Below are positions 10,639 to 20,252 of a stretch of DNA of 64,000 bases, in pieces (the stretch's first letter is position 1; each line of letters begins with the position of its first letter). The stretch spans positions 1 to 64,000 of the forward strand of contig JAUCBJ010008562.1 in assembly GCA_032718475.1 (NCBI GenBank). The letters run 5' to 3'. The stretch is from Nemertoderma westbladi. Taxonomy: Eukaryota > Xenacoelomorpha > Nemertodermatida > Nemertodermatidae. Under the pieces are notes generated by a model. It was not told the origin of the DNA and did not search any database. It saw only the letters and a list, made by a program, of their open reading frames with translations. A program made the translations under genes and the position numbers.

Positions 10639-12018
10639 TCAGTCTCTTTCCAGTAAACATAAACAACCAACCGGGCGATTAAGTTGTTGCGTTTCGAACA
10701 CAATTCCAGGTTTCTTAAAGTTACGTCGTATGACGATGAGTTCTACCGATCGCACTAAACCATCATCGGATATATGAGTCTCGATGATACGACCTGTCTG
10801 CCACCTCTTACGGGGAAGATCTGATTCCACAATAAGGACCATGTCTCCGGCGCTGACGTTTTCTTGCTGCGCAAACCACTTTGTTCGAAGTTGTAGCGTA
10901 GGAAGATATTGTTTTTCGAAATGGTCAGCGAAACGACGGGATAATAACTGCATAAGTTGCCAAGTTTGTCGGCAGTATTCATCTCTGTCTGTTATTTCCG
11001 ATTGCGGGAGCATGGCTACAGGTTTCTTTAGTAGGAAATGCGTGGGTGTTAGAGCTTCAAGGGAGTCAGAACTCGATGAGACTGGCATAAGCGGTCTCTC
11101 ATTGAGATAGGCTTCTATTAACGTCCGCAAAAGTTTATCGGTGAGATACGCGCGGCATGGCACAATAAAGTGAAATGCAGTCTTTACGCTACGTATGAGT
11201 CTCTCCCAACTTCCTCCCAACCAAGGGGCGTCAGCGGCGTTGAAGGTCCAGCTAGATGCTGTTACTCTTAGCTGATCATCCACCTGTCTTTGGTTCCAAT
11301 CCTCTATGTAAGCTTTAATCTCATTATTGGCGCCAATGAAATTAGTTCCTTTGTCAGATCTCATAGTGTTGCTAGTCCCAAAACGAGCGATTTGTCGGCG
11401 TAAACTCAGTATGAAGCTGTTGGTAGATAGATCGTTCACCATATCTAGATGGATCGCTCTACAAGTCATACAGACAAAGATGACGCACCATCGCTTGACT
11501 ATAGTCCTAGCACGATATACTTCAATAGGGCCAAATAAATCCACACCAGTATTAGTAAAGGGTGGTTCATAACAGCTTACTCGTTCCCTAGGTAATTCTG
11601 CCTCTCGCTGTGTTAAAGGCCTACTAAATGCTTTCCTGCAGGGTATACAGTTCCTAAGAACTTGGTTTAGAGCTCTATGGGGCTTATGGAAATAATAGCG
11701 AGTTCGAATTTCACTAAGAACTCGTTCTCTACCAGCGTGGTAAAGCTTACTGTGAACATCTACAATCATCTTTATTTGTATTTCAAGATTTCTAATGACT
11801 ATGGGAAACTTAGTGTCAAAGGACAATGGAGCATTGGTTAATCTCCCTCTGACACGTATTAACCCATCTATCATTGTGCTAGAGAAACGATCCCTTAAGC
11901 GCATCTGTGGATTTCTTAACAACATGAAATACTTATCGGAATCCTCGTAACATTGCAGGAGTCTCAGTATCTGCTTGTTGGTATCATCATGTTCTTGGTA
12001 ACTGATCTTCTCAGTCAT
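10639..12018 (-). CDS. Element A integrase (459 aa, open)
   Basis: This frame contains the complete integrase block. It has a zinc-binding start with HSKLYHAGRERVLSEIR and CIPCRKAF, the core aspartate in NTGVDLFGPI, a second in MRSDKGTNFIGAN and the glutamate in WLGGSWERLIRSV. A C-terminal BEL/Pao tail holds WFAQQENVSAGDMVLIVE and a final RPVGCLCLLERD. Length and motifs look complete and the frame has no stop. It is one frame off the RNase H ORF, overlapping it by 4 bp, so either one base was lost near 12030 or it could be read by termination-reinitiation. The role is insertion of the cDNA. Confidence 0.92.
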   Translation of the reverse strand: MTEKISYQEHDDTNKQILRLLQCYEDSDKYFMLLRNPQMRLRDRFSSTMIDGLIRVRGRLTNAPLSFDTKFPIVIRNLEIQIKMIVDVHSKLYHAGRERVLSEIRTRYYFHKPHRALNQVLRNCIPCRKAFSRPLTQREAELPRERVSCYEPPFTNTGVDLFGPIEVYRARTIVKRWCVIFVCMTCRAIHLDMVNDLSTNSFILSLRRQIARFGTSNTMRSDKGTNFIGANNEIKAYIEDWNQRQVDDQLRVTASSWTFNAADAPWLGGSWERLIRSVKTAFHFIVPCRAYLTDKLLRTLIEAYLNERPLMPVSSSSDSLEALTPTHFLLKKPVAMLPQSEITDRDEYCRQTWQLMQLLSRRFADHFEKQYLPTLQLRTKWFAQQENVSAGDMVLIVESDLPRKRWQTGRIIETHISDDGLVRSVELIVIRRNFKKPGIVFETQQLNRPVGCLCLLERD

Positions 12019-13118
12019 AAACCTATCAGACAGCCGATAAGTGGGAAGGTCTTTAGTAGATGGACCTTTTCAGCTACTACTGGAGCGGTATCATTACCAA
12101 TCTTCGTCCTAGAATAGTGATGATGGAAATATCTTTTCAGATACACAATGGCCTTGCAAAGCCGATTCCAGGAGCTGTAATGATCTATTGCTCTTTGTAG
12201 GAGAGGAGAGAGTCCTTGGGATACGTCTGGTGTTCCAGATTTCCAGTCTCTTTCTCTGATTTCTATAACGGATTTATTTATAGTTTGAGTAACATCCATG
12301 GATGAATTTAGATCCACAGTTGCATCACTGGCGGTGTGTAGCACAGACAGATCTATCGCTGGCTTAAACAGCTTTGATTTACTCGTCCGGATTTTCGGTT
12401 TGACTTTCTCCGCTCCCTTGGCTTGTCTGATCTCCGCCGTGGTGAGATGAGGGGGCCATTCCTCCTCTTCTTTACCTAGGAAGTCGGGTCCACCTAACCA
12501 GTCTGGAGTATCTATCAATTCTTGAGGAGTTGCTCCTCTGGAAGCGATGTCAGCTGGATTAATCGTCCCAGGGCAATGTCTCCATTGATCTATATTAGAG
12601 CGACTGAGTATAATGGCTACTCTGTTGGTAACAAAGACGCTGAACTGAAAGACTTCATTAGTTATATACTCCAGAATGAGTAAAGCATCAGTCCAATAGA
12701 CAGTTTTCTCTAGCGGATAGTCGATCTGTTCCGTTACATTCCGGCCTATGGGTGTAGTGTATAGAGCCGCCTTTAACTCCACTGTGGGAACTCGCAGTCT
12801 GTTGTTTATTAGAGCCTTAGAGGCGACTAATGAAACCTTAATTCCATCGGGAGTTTCAACCCTCAGGTAGACTACTATACCTATTCCAATATCGCTGGCG
12901 TATACAAAAACATGGAGTTGATAGGAATACGTGGGGAGAACATGACCGAAATACGAGCGGGAAATCTTAAAGTTCTCGATAGATGGTAAAGAATCTTCCC
13001 ATTTCATCCACTTCTTTAGCAGTTCTCCCTTAAGAGGATCATCCCACGAGTGGTTTTCGAGCCACATTTGTTGTACTAAGCTCCAAGCAACTAGTATGAC
13101 TGGGCTAATGAATCCCAA
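12015..13118 (-). CDS. Element A connection/RNase H ORF (367 aa)
   Basis: The region starts with MGFISPVILVAWSLVQQMW, the BEL/Pao connection motif. It carries YSYQLHVFVYASDIGIGIVV (first RNase H site, with A for S in SDAS), the helix PTVELKAALY and VYWTDALLIL. It ends in QWRHCPGTINPADIASRG, a strong family signature. It continues the RT frame after one stop and ends in TGA overlapping the ATG of integrase (ATGA at 12015-12018). The tail of about 150 residues is basic and leads to integrase. Confidence 0.85.
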   Translation of the reverse strand: MGFISPVILVAWSLVQQMWLENHSWDDPLKGELLKKWMKWEDSLPSIENFKISRSYFGHVLPTYSYQLHVFVYASDIGIGIVVYLRVETPDGIKVSLVASKALINNRLRVPTVELKAALYTTPIGRNVTEQIDYPLEKTVYWTDALLILEYITNEVFQFSVFVTNRVAIILSRSNIDQWRHCPGTINPADIASRGATPQELIDTPDWLGGPDFLGKEEEEWPPHLTTAEIRQAKGAEKVKPKIRTSKSKLFKPAIDLSVLHTASDATVDLNSSMDVTQTINKSVIEIRERDWKSGTPDVSQGLSPLLQRAIDHYSSWNRLCKAIVYLKRYFHHHYSRTKIGNDTAPVVAEKVHLLKTFPLIGCLIGL

Positions 13119-13178
13119 TGGATCGAAATAAGTGCTCAGAATACTTAGACAAATCCGTTTAGTTCTAACAGGATTATC

Positions 13179-14160
13179 TCATTGTTTCAATTGAAAGAAT
13201 AAAATATCTCTCTCCGTGTCCCATTTCAATCCAAGAGTCTTGGTTTCTGGAAGATCGTCCTTAATGAGGTCAAGATCTTTAACACCTCGGTCTTCTACTG
13301 GGATCGATTCCAGGAACTTACGGGAGTTACTAGTGAATTTGGTTAGGCGAAATCCACAGCGTTGTAAGCACTCTACCATTCCCTTGGCAACATCGATTGC
13401 TTCTTCCACCGATGGGAGGGATTTTAAATTGTCGTCCATGTAAATATCCCGTTTGATGATGTCGATAACCGCTTTAGAGAAGGCGTCTCTATTGTCATCG
13501 GCAGTGGTACGCACTACCAAACAAGCATTCGAGGGGCTCGATATGATCCTAAAAGCCTGGATTGTCATCCAGTACTCTACCGGTTTTCGGTTGAGGTCTC
13601 CTTCAGGCCACCACGGAAATCGTAGGCTGTCTCGATCCGTAGCTAACGCTTTAACTTGTAGAAACATGCCTTCAAATGTCAGAAGCGAAGGCGATCGAAT
13701 ATTGCCGCAGTCATAGTAATATTCCCAAAAAAGATTGGAGTAAGTTGGGTCCCAGCAACAGTTCCGAATTTAGGGATTGTCCCATATAAAGGGCGGAGCC
13801 GTCAAACACCACCTGGACTTCGTTTGGTTTACCGGGCTTGGGAACATAATGATGTGTCAAGTAATACGTTCTCTCCGTTATGGGTGTTTCTTCCGGAACT
13901 CGCTCCGCGTATCCTTTGTCTATAAACTTCTTTAATTGAGTTTTATACATTTCTTTGGCTCGATCGTTAGCCGTCAAACGCCGATGCATTTGTGCGATTC
14001 TTTTTTCCGCTAAAGGTCGGTTATTCACGAAGCTGGGTTCTCTCCGTCTGAATGGCAGACCAATTTCATAACGACCTTCATCTTTCAGATAATGTATGGT
14101 CGTTTCCTGAATCTGCTAGGCTCTCTCTTCCTCGACGGATAACGCTTTGTCGTAGGAATT
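13179..14160 (-). pseudogene. Element A reverse transcriptase
   Basis: The first part (14028-13711) has TYYLTHHYVPKPGKP and the VVFDGSAL block. The second part (13667-13179) has the end of the first catalytic block (EGMFLQVKAL), a GDLNRKPVEYW segment and the YMDD active site in KRDIYMDDNLKS (about 13445). A base-level indel between 13668 and 13711 shifts the frame just at the first catalytic aspartate. An in-frame TGA at 13179-13181 separates RT from RNase H, which is in the same frame. The active-site residues survive but the polyprotein is interrupted. Confidence 0.9.
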
Positions 14161-14187
14161 AGGCTCTACGGCTTCTTGAGTAAAGAA

Positions 14188-14987
14188 TCATACGGCGTGT
14201 TCATCGCGTACCTTACTATTGTACCACTCTACCACTTCATTTAGTTCGTCGTCATAAGTCAATTGTTCGCTATTTTGACTGATAAGGTTACACAAGTTAA
14301 CTTGGTTTAACCAAGTTTGATTCTCAGTGAGAAGTTCAATGGTATTTTCCTCGTCATAAAAATTATGTATATCGTCGTTATCTGAGGAGTATGGGGTTTC
14401 CTCAGCTGGGATTTCTTCTTCACTTATATCTTCCTCACATTCATTTACCTGATGGACTTGCTCGCTCGGGAGTCTTTCTTGAAAGTCCTGTGGGAAGGTC
14501 CCGTGAAGTACCAACCCACTCTTGTTCTTCCCACGTAGGTCTGGAGTGGTCGTGGTTGAGCAGGCCGTTTTTCTATTGTCTCAAGCGCCTTGTGCGCATT
14601 TTGGCCGAGTAATATCTGTACCCCTGGATAATCGGTACTGAATCTAGGTATGTTGTATTGCTGGGTAAAATGATCTTCATCCCAGTTGTAAGGCTCCACT
14701 TGGCTAGTAGCAAAGTTCTTTATCGCCAACATTTTAACTGACCTTACACTATTTTCACCTAGTTCATCCTGGGGAGTGGACAACGAACCCATATAGTAAT
14801 CGGTTGATACCGTGGATTTCCAAACCTGCATAATTCCGGAAAGGTTCAGTTTGGTTCGGAACTTTGGTTGACCAACAAAGATATCTTCGGCTAGGTCTTT
14901 ATCTATAAAGGTGCCTGTACTGCCGGAGTCAAGGAGGGCATTCACAATTAAGCCCTTCTCTATTCCATGTACCCTCAGTTGCACCAC
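14188..14987 (-). pseudogene. Element A aspartic protease
   Basis: The catalytic motif is seen in NALLDSGSTGTFIDKDL near the start of the frame at 14987 (DSG at about 14928-14936). The domain continues through a VQILLGQNAH loop and a GWYFTGPS motif near 14510, matching the G-W-x-x-x-G-P end of BEL/Pao proteases. The second frame (14514-14188) is acidic and leads to RT. A frame change near 14450-14515 separates the two. In the family the enzyme matures Gag-Pol. Confidence 0.8.
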
Positions 14988-15035
14988 GGGAAACTCTCGG
15001 ATACCGACAGATGATGTTAGCGCTTTCCTTGAGAG

Positions 15036-15480
15036 CTATCGGTCCGGAATAGACAATCGGGGTTCCTCTCCCTCCGTCTCGGTCTCGTATGTAAGTGCTA
15101 GATAGACGGTTGTGTTGATCATATAACAGGATTCATTTTCGTCTGAAAATTCATCGGTGTAGAATCCTTCCATCTCCGAACTGTGGTCAGTGTCGTTCAC
15201 ATCACAGAATTTGACATGCAGTTTGGGCTCACTTACCTGACTCGTCCGGGTATTATCAAACTCGGTGTGCAGCAAGATATGATGTTTCGCGCCACACTTA
15301 GCACACCTCATGTCTGAGTAACAGGTTTTCCGTTGATGTCCTCACCTGAGGCAGTTATAGCATAACCGTTTATCCCACATGACATCACGTCTATCCTTTA
15401 GTGCTTTCTTTAAGAATTCTTCACACCCACTCAAGCGATGTGGCCCGTCGCACAATACACACTTAGGTTTGATGTTGCTT
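15036..15480 (-). pseudogene. Element A Gag zinc-knuckle region
   Basis: Three cysteine/histidine clusters follow capsid: a CVLCDGPHRLSGC motif (about 15465-15425), CYNCLR and GHQRKTC (about 15365-15322) and CAKCGAKHHILLH (about 15306-15270). BEL/Pao elements commonly have such clusters for RNA binding. An in-frame TGA splits the second knuckle near 15345. An acidic stretch then leads towards protease. The region is clearly recognisable but broken. Confidence 0.75.
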
Positions 15481-15693
15481 ACCTTATCCTGCATTGTATT
15501 TTGTACGCTAGCTCTTTCTTCGGGCTTCCTTCCATGAATTCTTTTGGGAGACGTAGGGGGAGTTGTTACCTGTTCTCTCTTGTCACTGGTTCGAGACTTA
15601 GATTTACTAACGTCTTTCCTAACTTTGTTTACATAATAAGATCTTTCGGTGTCCTTGCCACTGTTCTCGTCATATGACGTTTGGCTTTCGTAA

Positions 15694-16566
15694 TCATCTG
15701 TATAACAAACATGGTGTTACCTTTCTCCTAGTAACGGGTTTTTCACTTACCTTACTTTCCGGTGTCTTCTCTCTAGACTGTTTTAGGAGCTGTAATCTTA
15801 CCTCTCCGTTTAAGAACGACATGAGGTCAGCCATCGTGGGGTCTCTATGTTTTTGGTCCATCAGATAGAGAACCTTTTTGTCCCAGCGAGTACCTACTCC
15901 ACCCTTTGGCAAAGTTGATGCAACAGCTCCTACAACCATAGAACTCTGGTATTCCTGAGACTTACCCAACCAGTCTAGCTGTCTACAGATCTCCTGAATC
16001 TCATCGGAAAACTCTATAATCCCGCTGCTAACAAACCTTTGGGGCGCTACTAATTTCGCATACAGATATCTAGCTATGTTAGTCCTATTACCATACCTGA
16101 TGTTTAGCGTATCCCAAACTTGTCTCAATCCGTCTGGATGTCCAATAAACTTTAACGCCATTAACTTGGGAGGTCCTTCCAAGCACTCGATGAGGAATCG
16201 TAGTTTCTCTCCGCTGGATAGTACGGAGTTCTGTATGTTATCTTTGTAATATTCATTAAAAGGTAACCATTTCATCTCATCTCCATTAAACTTGACGACC
16301 TCTCCCACCTTTACCGCTTGACGGGCTTCCGTTCTAGCCATCTGACGTGTAAAACTTTCTTGAGCCATCGTATTATTTAATATCGAATTATCGGTATATA
16401 AATTTCTCGGATTATTATCAGATCGGTATGGGATATCATTATCAACAGGCTTATTAATACCCTTAATAGGGTTTACTATCGGCGTTTCTACTTCGCTAGC
16501 AGTATAGATGCGTGTAGGCTCCACACCTTGCGCATGAAATACTTCAGACCTAACGGGCTGACACAT
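15694..16566 (-). CDS. Element A Gag capsid-like ORF (290 aa)
   Basis: This frame contains the BEL/Pao Gag block with VVKFNGDEMKWLPFNEYY (about residue 95). That is the FxG...W..F pattern of the family's Gag domain, followed by SGEKLRFLIECLEG and RYLYAKLVAPQRF. In the family this makes the capsid that packages the RNA. The start overlaps the previous ORF's end by 17 bp in a different frame, so expression would need reinitiation or frameshifting, unless a base change created the split. The frame stops at 15694, and the zinc-knuckle region follows after stops. Confidence 0.85.
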   Translation of the reverse strand: MCQPVRSEVFHAQGVEPTRIYTASEVETPIVNPIKGINKPVDNDIPYRSDNNPRNLYTDNSILNNTMAQESFTRQMARTEARQAVKVGEVVKFNGDEMKWLPFNEYYKDNIQNSVLSSGEKLRFLIECLEGPPKLMALKFIGHPDGLRQVWDTLNIRYGNRTNIARYLYAKLVAPQRFVSSGIIEFSDEIQEICRQLDWLGKSQEYQSSMVVGAVASTLPKGGVGTRWDKKVLYLMDQKHRDPTMADLMSFLNGEVRLQLLKQSREKTPESKVSEKPVTRRKVTPCLLYR

Positions 16567-17521
16567 TGTTACAGAGGGTGGTGGTACCCATTTGTATATT
16601 TACTAATTTATCGCGCTCGAGAGTGATATTTTGTTGTACTTCTTGCAGCTCTAACCTACTCTCTCTTACTGTTCCCTTTAACAGCTGAACAGTCCCTTCC
16701 AATTCTCGGACTTGTTTGGAAGATCTTGCTTTATTTTCTTCCAATTGCCCAAGCAATTCCTCCATCCCCCGTCGCTCCTCGTCCATCCACTCAACCACGG
16801 AGGCAGGAGTCGCCAACACCATAGCTGGATGGCACATCGGGACGACGGGAGACAATCGATGTATTATCTCTTGCTCGGCGTCTATAAAAGTCCGAGATTC
16901 TGGCAGTTGTCTACTGGCCACAAGTAGTTTGGTACTGTGTAAAGGGAATTTAGAGTTAGGTTTTGGGAGCAAAGGTGTCTCTATTAAGGGAGTGGCTTCG
17001 CTAACAGGCCTAATTATTTCTGGCTCATCTACTATAGTAGGGAGTCTTTCTACTCTTATAATTTGGGCCATTGGTTCTCTATTACTTAAGTCTATATTAG
17101 CTAGCTCCCTTCTCACCGCAGGGGGTAAGTTAGGCAACTTATCCCTGTGAGGTGCTCTTCTACGTCCGCTTGAACGAGATTTATTACCTTTACCTTCGGG
17201 ATCAGTTGTATCACCTTCATCCGAGGAGGTAAATCCCTGTCTTCTGGGAGTAGATCGACTCAGTAGTTGCATCTGAGTAGCTGCCCTTTGTTTATTTAAG
17301 TAATCTTGTTTCGCCGGAAGGTTCTCCAACTCTAGTTGGGCTGTCGCTTCAGATGCCCTCCGTTTTGCTTCTGCCACTGCTGCTGCTGCTGCCGCTTTTC
17401 TTTCAGCCTCTGCCGCTGCCGCTGCTGCTGACGCTTTTCTTTCAGCCTCTGCTGCTACCGCAGCTGCTGCTACCTTTCGGTCTTCTATTTGCCTCCTTTT
17501 TATTTGTTCTTCTTGGTCCAT
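16550..17521 (-). CDS. Element A coiled-coil Gag ORF (323 aa)
   Basis: The frame opens with MDQEEQIKRRQIEDRK and has an alanine/glutamate-rich segment (about residues 14-60) in which AEAERKAAAAAA-like units repeat. This should form a long helix or coiled coil. The middle is basic and proline-rich, and a second helical region lies near residues 240-310. There is no zinc knuckle or protease. It lies after the first Gag frame and overlaps the capsid ORF by 17 bp in another frame. The equivalent position in element B holds a similar glutamine/glutamate/alanine coiled-coil protein, so an assembly role in virus-like particles is likely (inference). Confidence 0.65.
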   Translation of the reverse strand: MDQEEQIKRRQIEDRKVAAAAVAAEAERKASAAAAAAEAERKAAAAAAVAEAKRRASEATAQLELENLPAKQDYLNKQRAATQMQLLSRSTPRRQGFTSSDEGDTTDPEGKGNKSRSSGRRRAPHRDKLPNLPPAVRRELANIDLSNREPMAQIIRVERLPTIVDEPEIIRPVSEATPLIETPLLPKPNSKFPLHSTKLLVASRQLPESRTFIDAEQEIIHRLSPVVPMCHPAMVLATPASVVEWMDEERRGMEELLGQLEENKARSSKQVRELEGTVQLLKGTVRESRLELQEVQQNITLERDKLVNIQMGTTTLCNNVSAR

Positions 17522-18454
17522 TGCGATGAGAATGCTTTCATCAAATTTAGCCTGCTCCGTAGCTAATATCTCCGCGTCTAAAGAGTCCAGTATGAATTTG
17601 GCTCCTTCACTAAGGGTGAAGTACAGCTAGACATCTCCTTAGCTCTTTGTCACCTATAAATCGTTAATAATCCGACAGATTGATGTCAATAGCATCCTTC
17701 TTCTGAGGTTTTTCGGATACCGCCTCGCCTTCCATATGGGAAGAGGTTGCATCTGTTGATTCTCCGTGGGTTATGCATTCAGTTAGCTGAACCCTCCATT
17801 GTGTTGTTCCCTGGACTTTAACATTCACTTGTTGGAACCAAGTCTTTACAGCCACCTGCAACGACGTGTCTTGACTTCTCTTCGAAGCCTCTTCAAAGCC
17901 TGAAAGGATTAATCTGATCCTCAAGATACGTTCTCTCACTTGGTAAAGCAGCTCTCCCTGCTCTTGACGTCCCTGAGGTTGTTGAAATAACTGGATTTAT
18001 ATTCGTTCCAAGAAGTTGAAGAATCCCTGGACATATCCTGCTGCTGACCTCTTCCATACAGCGGGATCTCGGGTGTCCCTCACTACTCCCATTTGGTATA
18101 AGTCTTCCCAGGCAGCCTCTGATAAGTTAAACGGGAGTCCGGGTCCGGGGAAGTTCCATTGAGTCTCTACAATAGACCTTGGTTCTTCCATCGGGTATCC
18201 TGCGTAACTGTCCCTGGTTGATCTCTTATTTCTCATCCAATCCGCTTGATGTTCTTCTACAGCTATAAGTACTCTAGTGAGCACTGCTCCAGGAAGAATT
18301 AGAAGTGGGTCAGGGTAAACCGCTTCTTCCATCCTTGATCCGATCTCGGGTGTTAACTCTTCGGTGTCGGAACTAGAGTTACTACGTAGTTGAGAAACAA
18401 GTTCTCGGTTCGGGTACTGTTGCTGTTTTACAGCCGTCGCTTGGTCTCGCTTAA

Positions 18455-20025
18455 CCCTATTAAACCCGGGGGGGGGGTCAATATGACCCCCCCGTGGTTT
18501 TTTTAGTATAATTCTGAAACAAACGCAGTTGGGAATCTGAAATTTTATGACTTTTCCTAAAAATCTATTGTCTTCCTAGTAGTGAAAACCGTTTTCAAAA
18601 ATATTGGGTACTTTTCGAGTTATAGCACCATTTTTTAACCCTACTTTTGGCCCTTTTTTTGAGACGTTTTTTGAAAATTACATTTCATTAAATATGAATT
18701 GTAACATCTCTATTTTTGATTTACACCGGTTTTTTGGTGTTAGAAATTTGATGGAATTCATATAAATTGATTTAGAAATTTCAAACTTGTTTTTTTCGGT
18801 GGGTGCCAAATTTTGGTGCCAGCACCAAATTTTGAAATAAGTCAATTTTGTAAATTGATCGTTTGAAACTTATTTTTTACGCAATTGGGGTTTTTCGGAT
18901 TTCTGGATTCGATGAAATATATACGAGTTGCACCAAGCGTATCAAACTTGTATTTTTCGGTGCTGTGTGCAAATTTTGGTGCTAGCACGAAATTTTGAAA
19001 ATCCATTCAATAGATAAAATTGCTTGTAACAATTTATTTCTTGCGTTTTAGAGGTTTATGGCTGTTCTGAATTCAATGGAAAATATAATTATCGAACTAG
19101 ACATCTCAAACTTGTATTTTTCGGATGTGGGTGCAAAATGTGGTGCTAGCACCAAATTTTGAAAACCATCAAATATATCAATTGATTGTGTCACCTTGTT
19201 CCTTGCGTTATACGGGTTTGTGATGGTTCTGAATTCAATAGAATCAGTAAAAATTTCATAAGAGTTCTCAAACTTGTATTTTTCGCCGGTGGGTGAAAAT
19301 TGTTGTGCCAGCACCAAATTTTGGAAAATATGCAAATTGATAAGTAGATAGTATCACCTTGTTTCTTGCGTTATACGGGTTTATGAGGGTCCTGAATCCG
19401 ATGGAATCAATAGAAACAGCACTGGACATCGCAAACGTGTACTTTTTGGTGATGGGTACAAAATTTGGTGCTAGCACCAAAATTTGCCAAATTACGCCGA
19501 AAAATACAAGTAGCAATGGTCTGGCATATTAGAAATGTATTCCATTAGAATCAGCGCCCTCGAAAACCTGAAAATGTGAATTTATAGCATCGTATAAGTG
19601 AATTGAAAATTTTGTGTTCTAACTGAAAAGTGCTGGTTACTTGTTTTTTTCATTTTTTTCCTACGCAGAGAGGACTAAACAGCCATTTATAGTAATCATA
19701 TCATTTTTTAATATTTTCCATTGTATTTTGCACCCCAGAAAACCTGTATTGAAAAATAATTAGCCGAAAATGTAACTTTCAAATTTGGTGAAAATTGTGC
19801 ACTACTTGTAATTTTGGTGCTGCAATATAACCACCCCAGTACATTTTTTCGAAAATTTTTTTTTTCGGTCGGATCCAGACAAGTGATACCTACGTACAAA
19901 CAAAAAATCAGACATTTTCGTAAATATTTGTAGATTTTAGAGGGGGGGGGGGGGGGGGGTCAATATGACCCCCCCCATCCCCCCCCGGTATTTGTACAAC
20001 ATTTTATAGCCCGGTACTAATAGGG
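18455..20025. mobile_element. piggyBac-like non-autonomous element, copy 1 (TTAA target)
   Basis: TTAA occurs at both ends (18451-18454 and 20026-20029). Both outer ends read CCCTATTA inward, giving a 12-bp terminal match including TTAA, the pattern known for piggyBac-type elements. Just inside each end is a hairpin of a G run, TCAATATGA and a C run (18468-18493 and 19942-19976). No transposase frame exists; the interior is 163-bp tandem repeats. A second copy lies inverted at 48504-50085. The insertion interrupts the Gag frame of element A, which is independent proof of a discrete insertion. The family assignment is from termini and target only. Confidence 0.75.
18781..19500. repeat. 163-bp tandem repeats inside the TTAA element
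   Basis: Units start near 18781, 18942, 19106, 19268 and 19431, with spacings of 161, 164, 162 and 163 bp. Each opens with a TCAAACTTGTATTTTTCGG-like segment. It continues into the palindrome GGTGC(T/C)AGCACC with flanking AAATTT, and ends near GAATTCAATGGAAT-like sequence. Unit divergence is substantial. The same array, inverted, is in copy 2. Confidence 0.85.
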
Positions 20026-20252
20026 TTAACTTGAGCCCTAGTGCCTATAGTAGACCTACGGCGCTTCACTAACTTCGCAAATTGCGAAATTGCTTCTACT
20101 AACCTAGGGTCCAACACAACTACTGTAGGGATGGCCTTTCTTACAGTAGGAGGGGACTTAGACTTCGGTCTGGGATGTTCCATACTTTGATCTGGGTCAC
20201 AGATCGTTCTTTCCAAGAGACTATCTGAGAGTGTTTGTTTTGTGTCAGACAT

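Larger units (their letters stand above)
17664..20252 (-). pseudogene. Element A N-terminal Gag-like ORF, split by a TTAA element
   Basis: The frame starts at an ATG at 20252 (MSDTKQTLSDSLLERT) and runs to the nested element at 20029. It resumes in the same frame after that element near 18450 and continues to a stop at 17664. One further in-frame TAA lies at 17997-17999. Without the nested element it would be roughly 335 codons. It shows no catalytic motif. It is rich in charged and polar residues and has a conserved-looking tryptophan-containing segment. By position and by comparison with the first ORF of element B it is probably the matrix-like beginning of Gag, but the sequence alone does not prove this. 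Confidence 0.55.

Noticed and set aside
18781-19500. CRISPR-like array of 163-bp repeats
   Set aside because: The units are tandem and diverged, without short repeats and unique spacers, and lie in a eukaryotic transposon.
19048-19516. Small proteins encoded in the TTAA element, similar in both copies (19048-19516 and 49030-49453)
   Set aside because: The frames follow the tandem repeat and its inverted copy. The translated text simply repeats with the unit, and no start or domain is credible.
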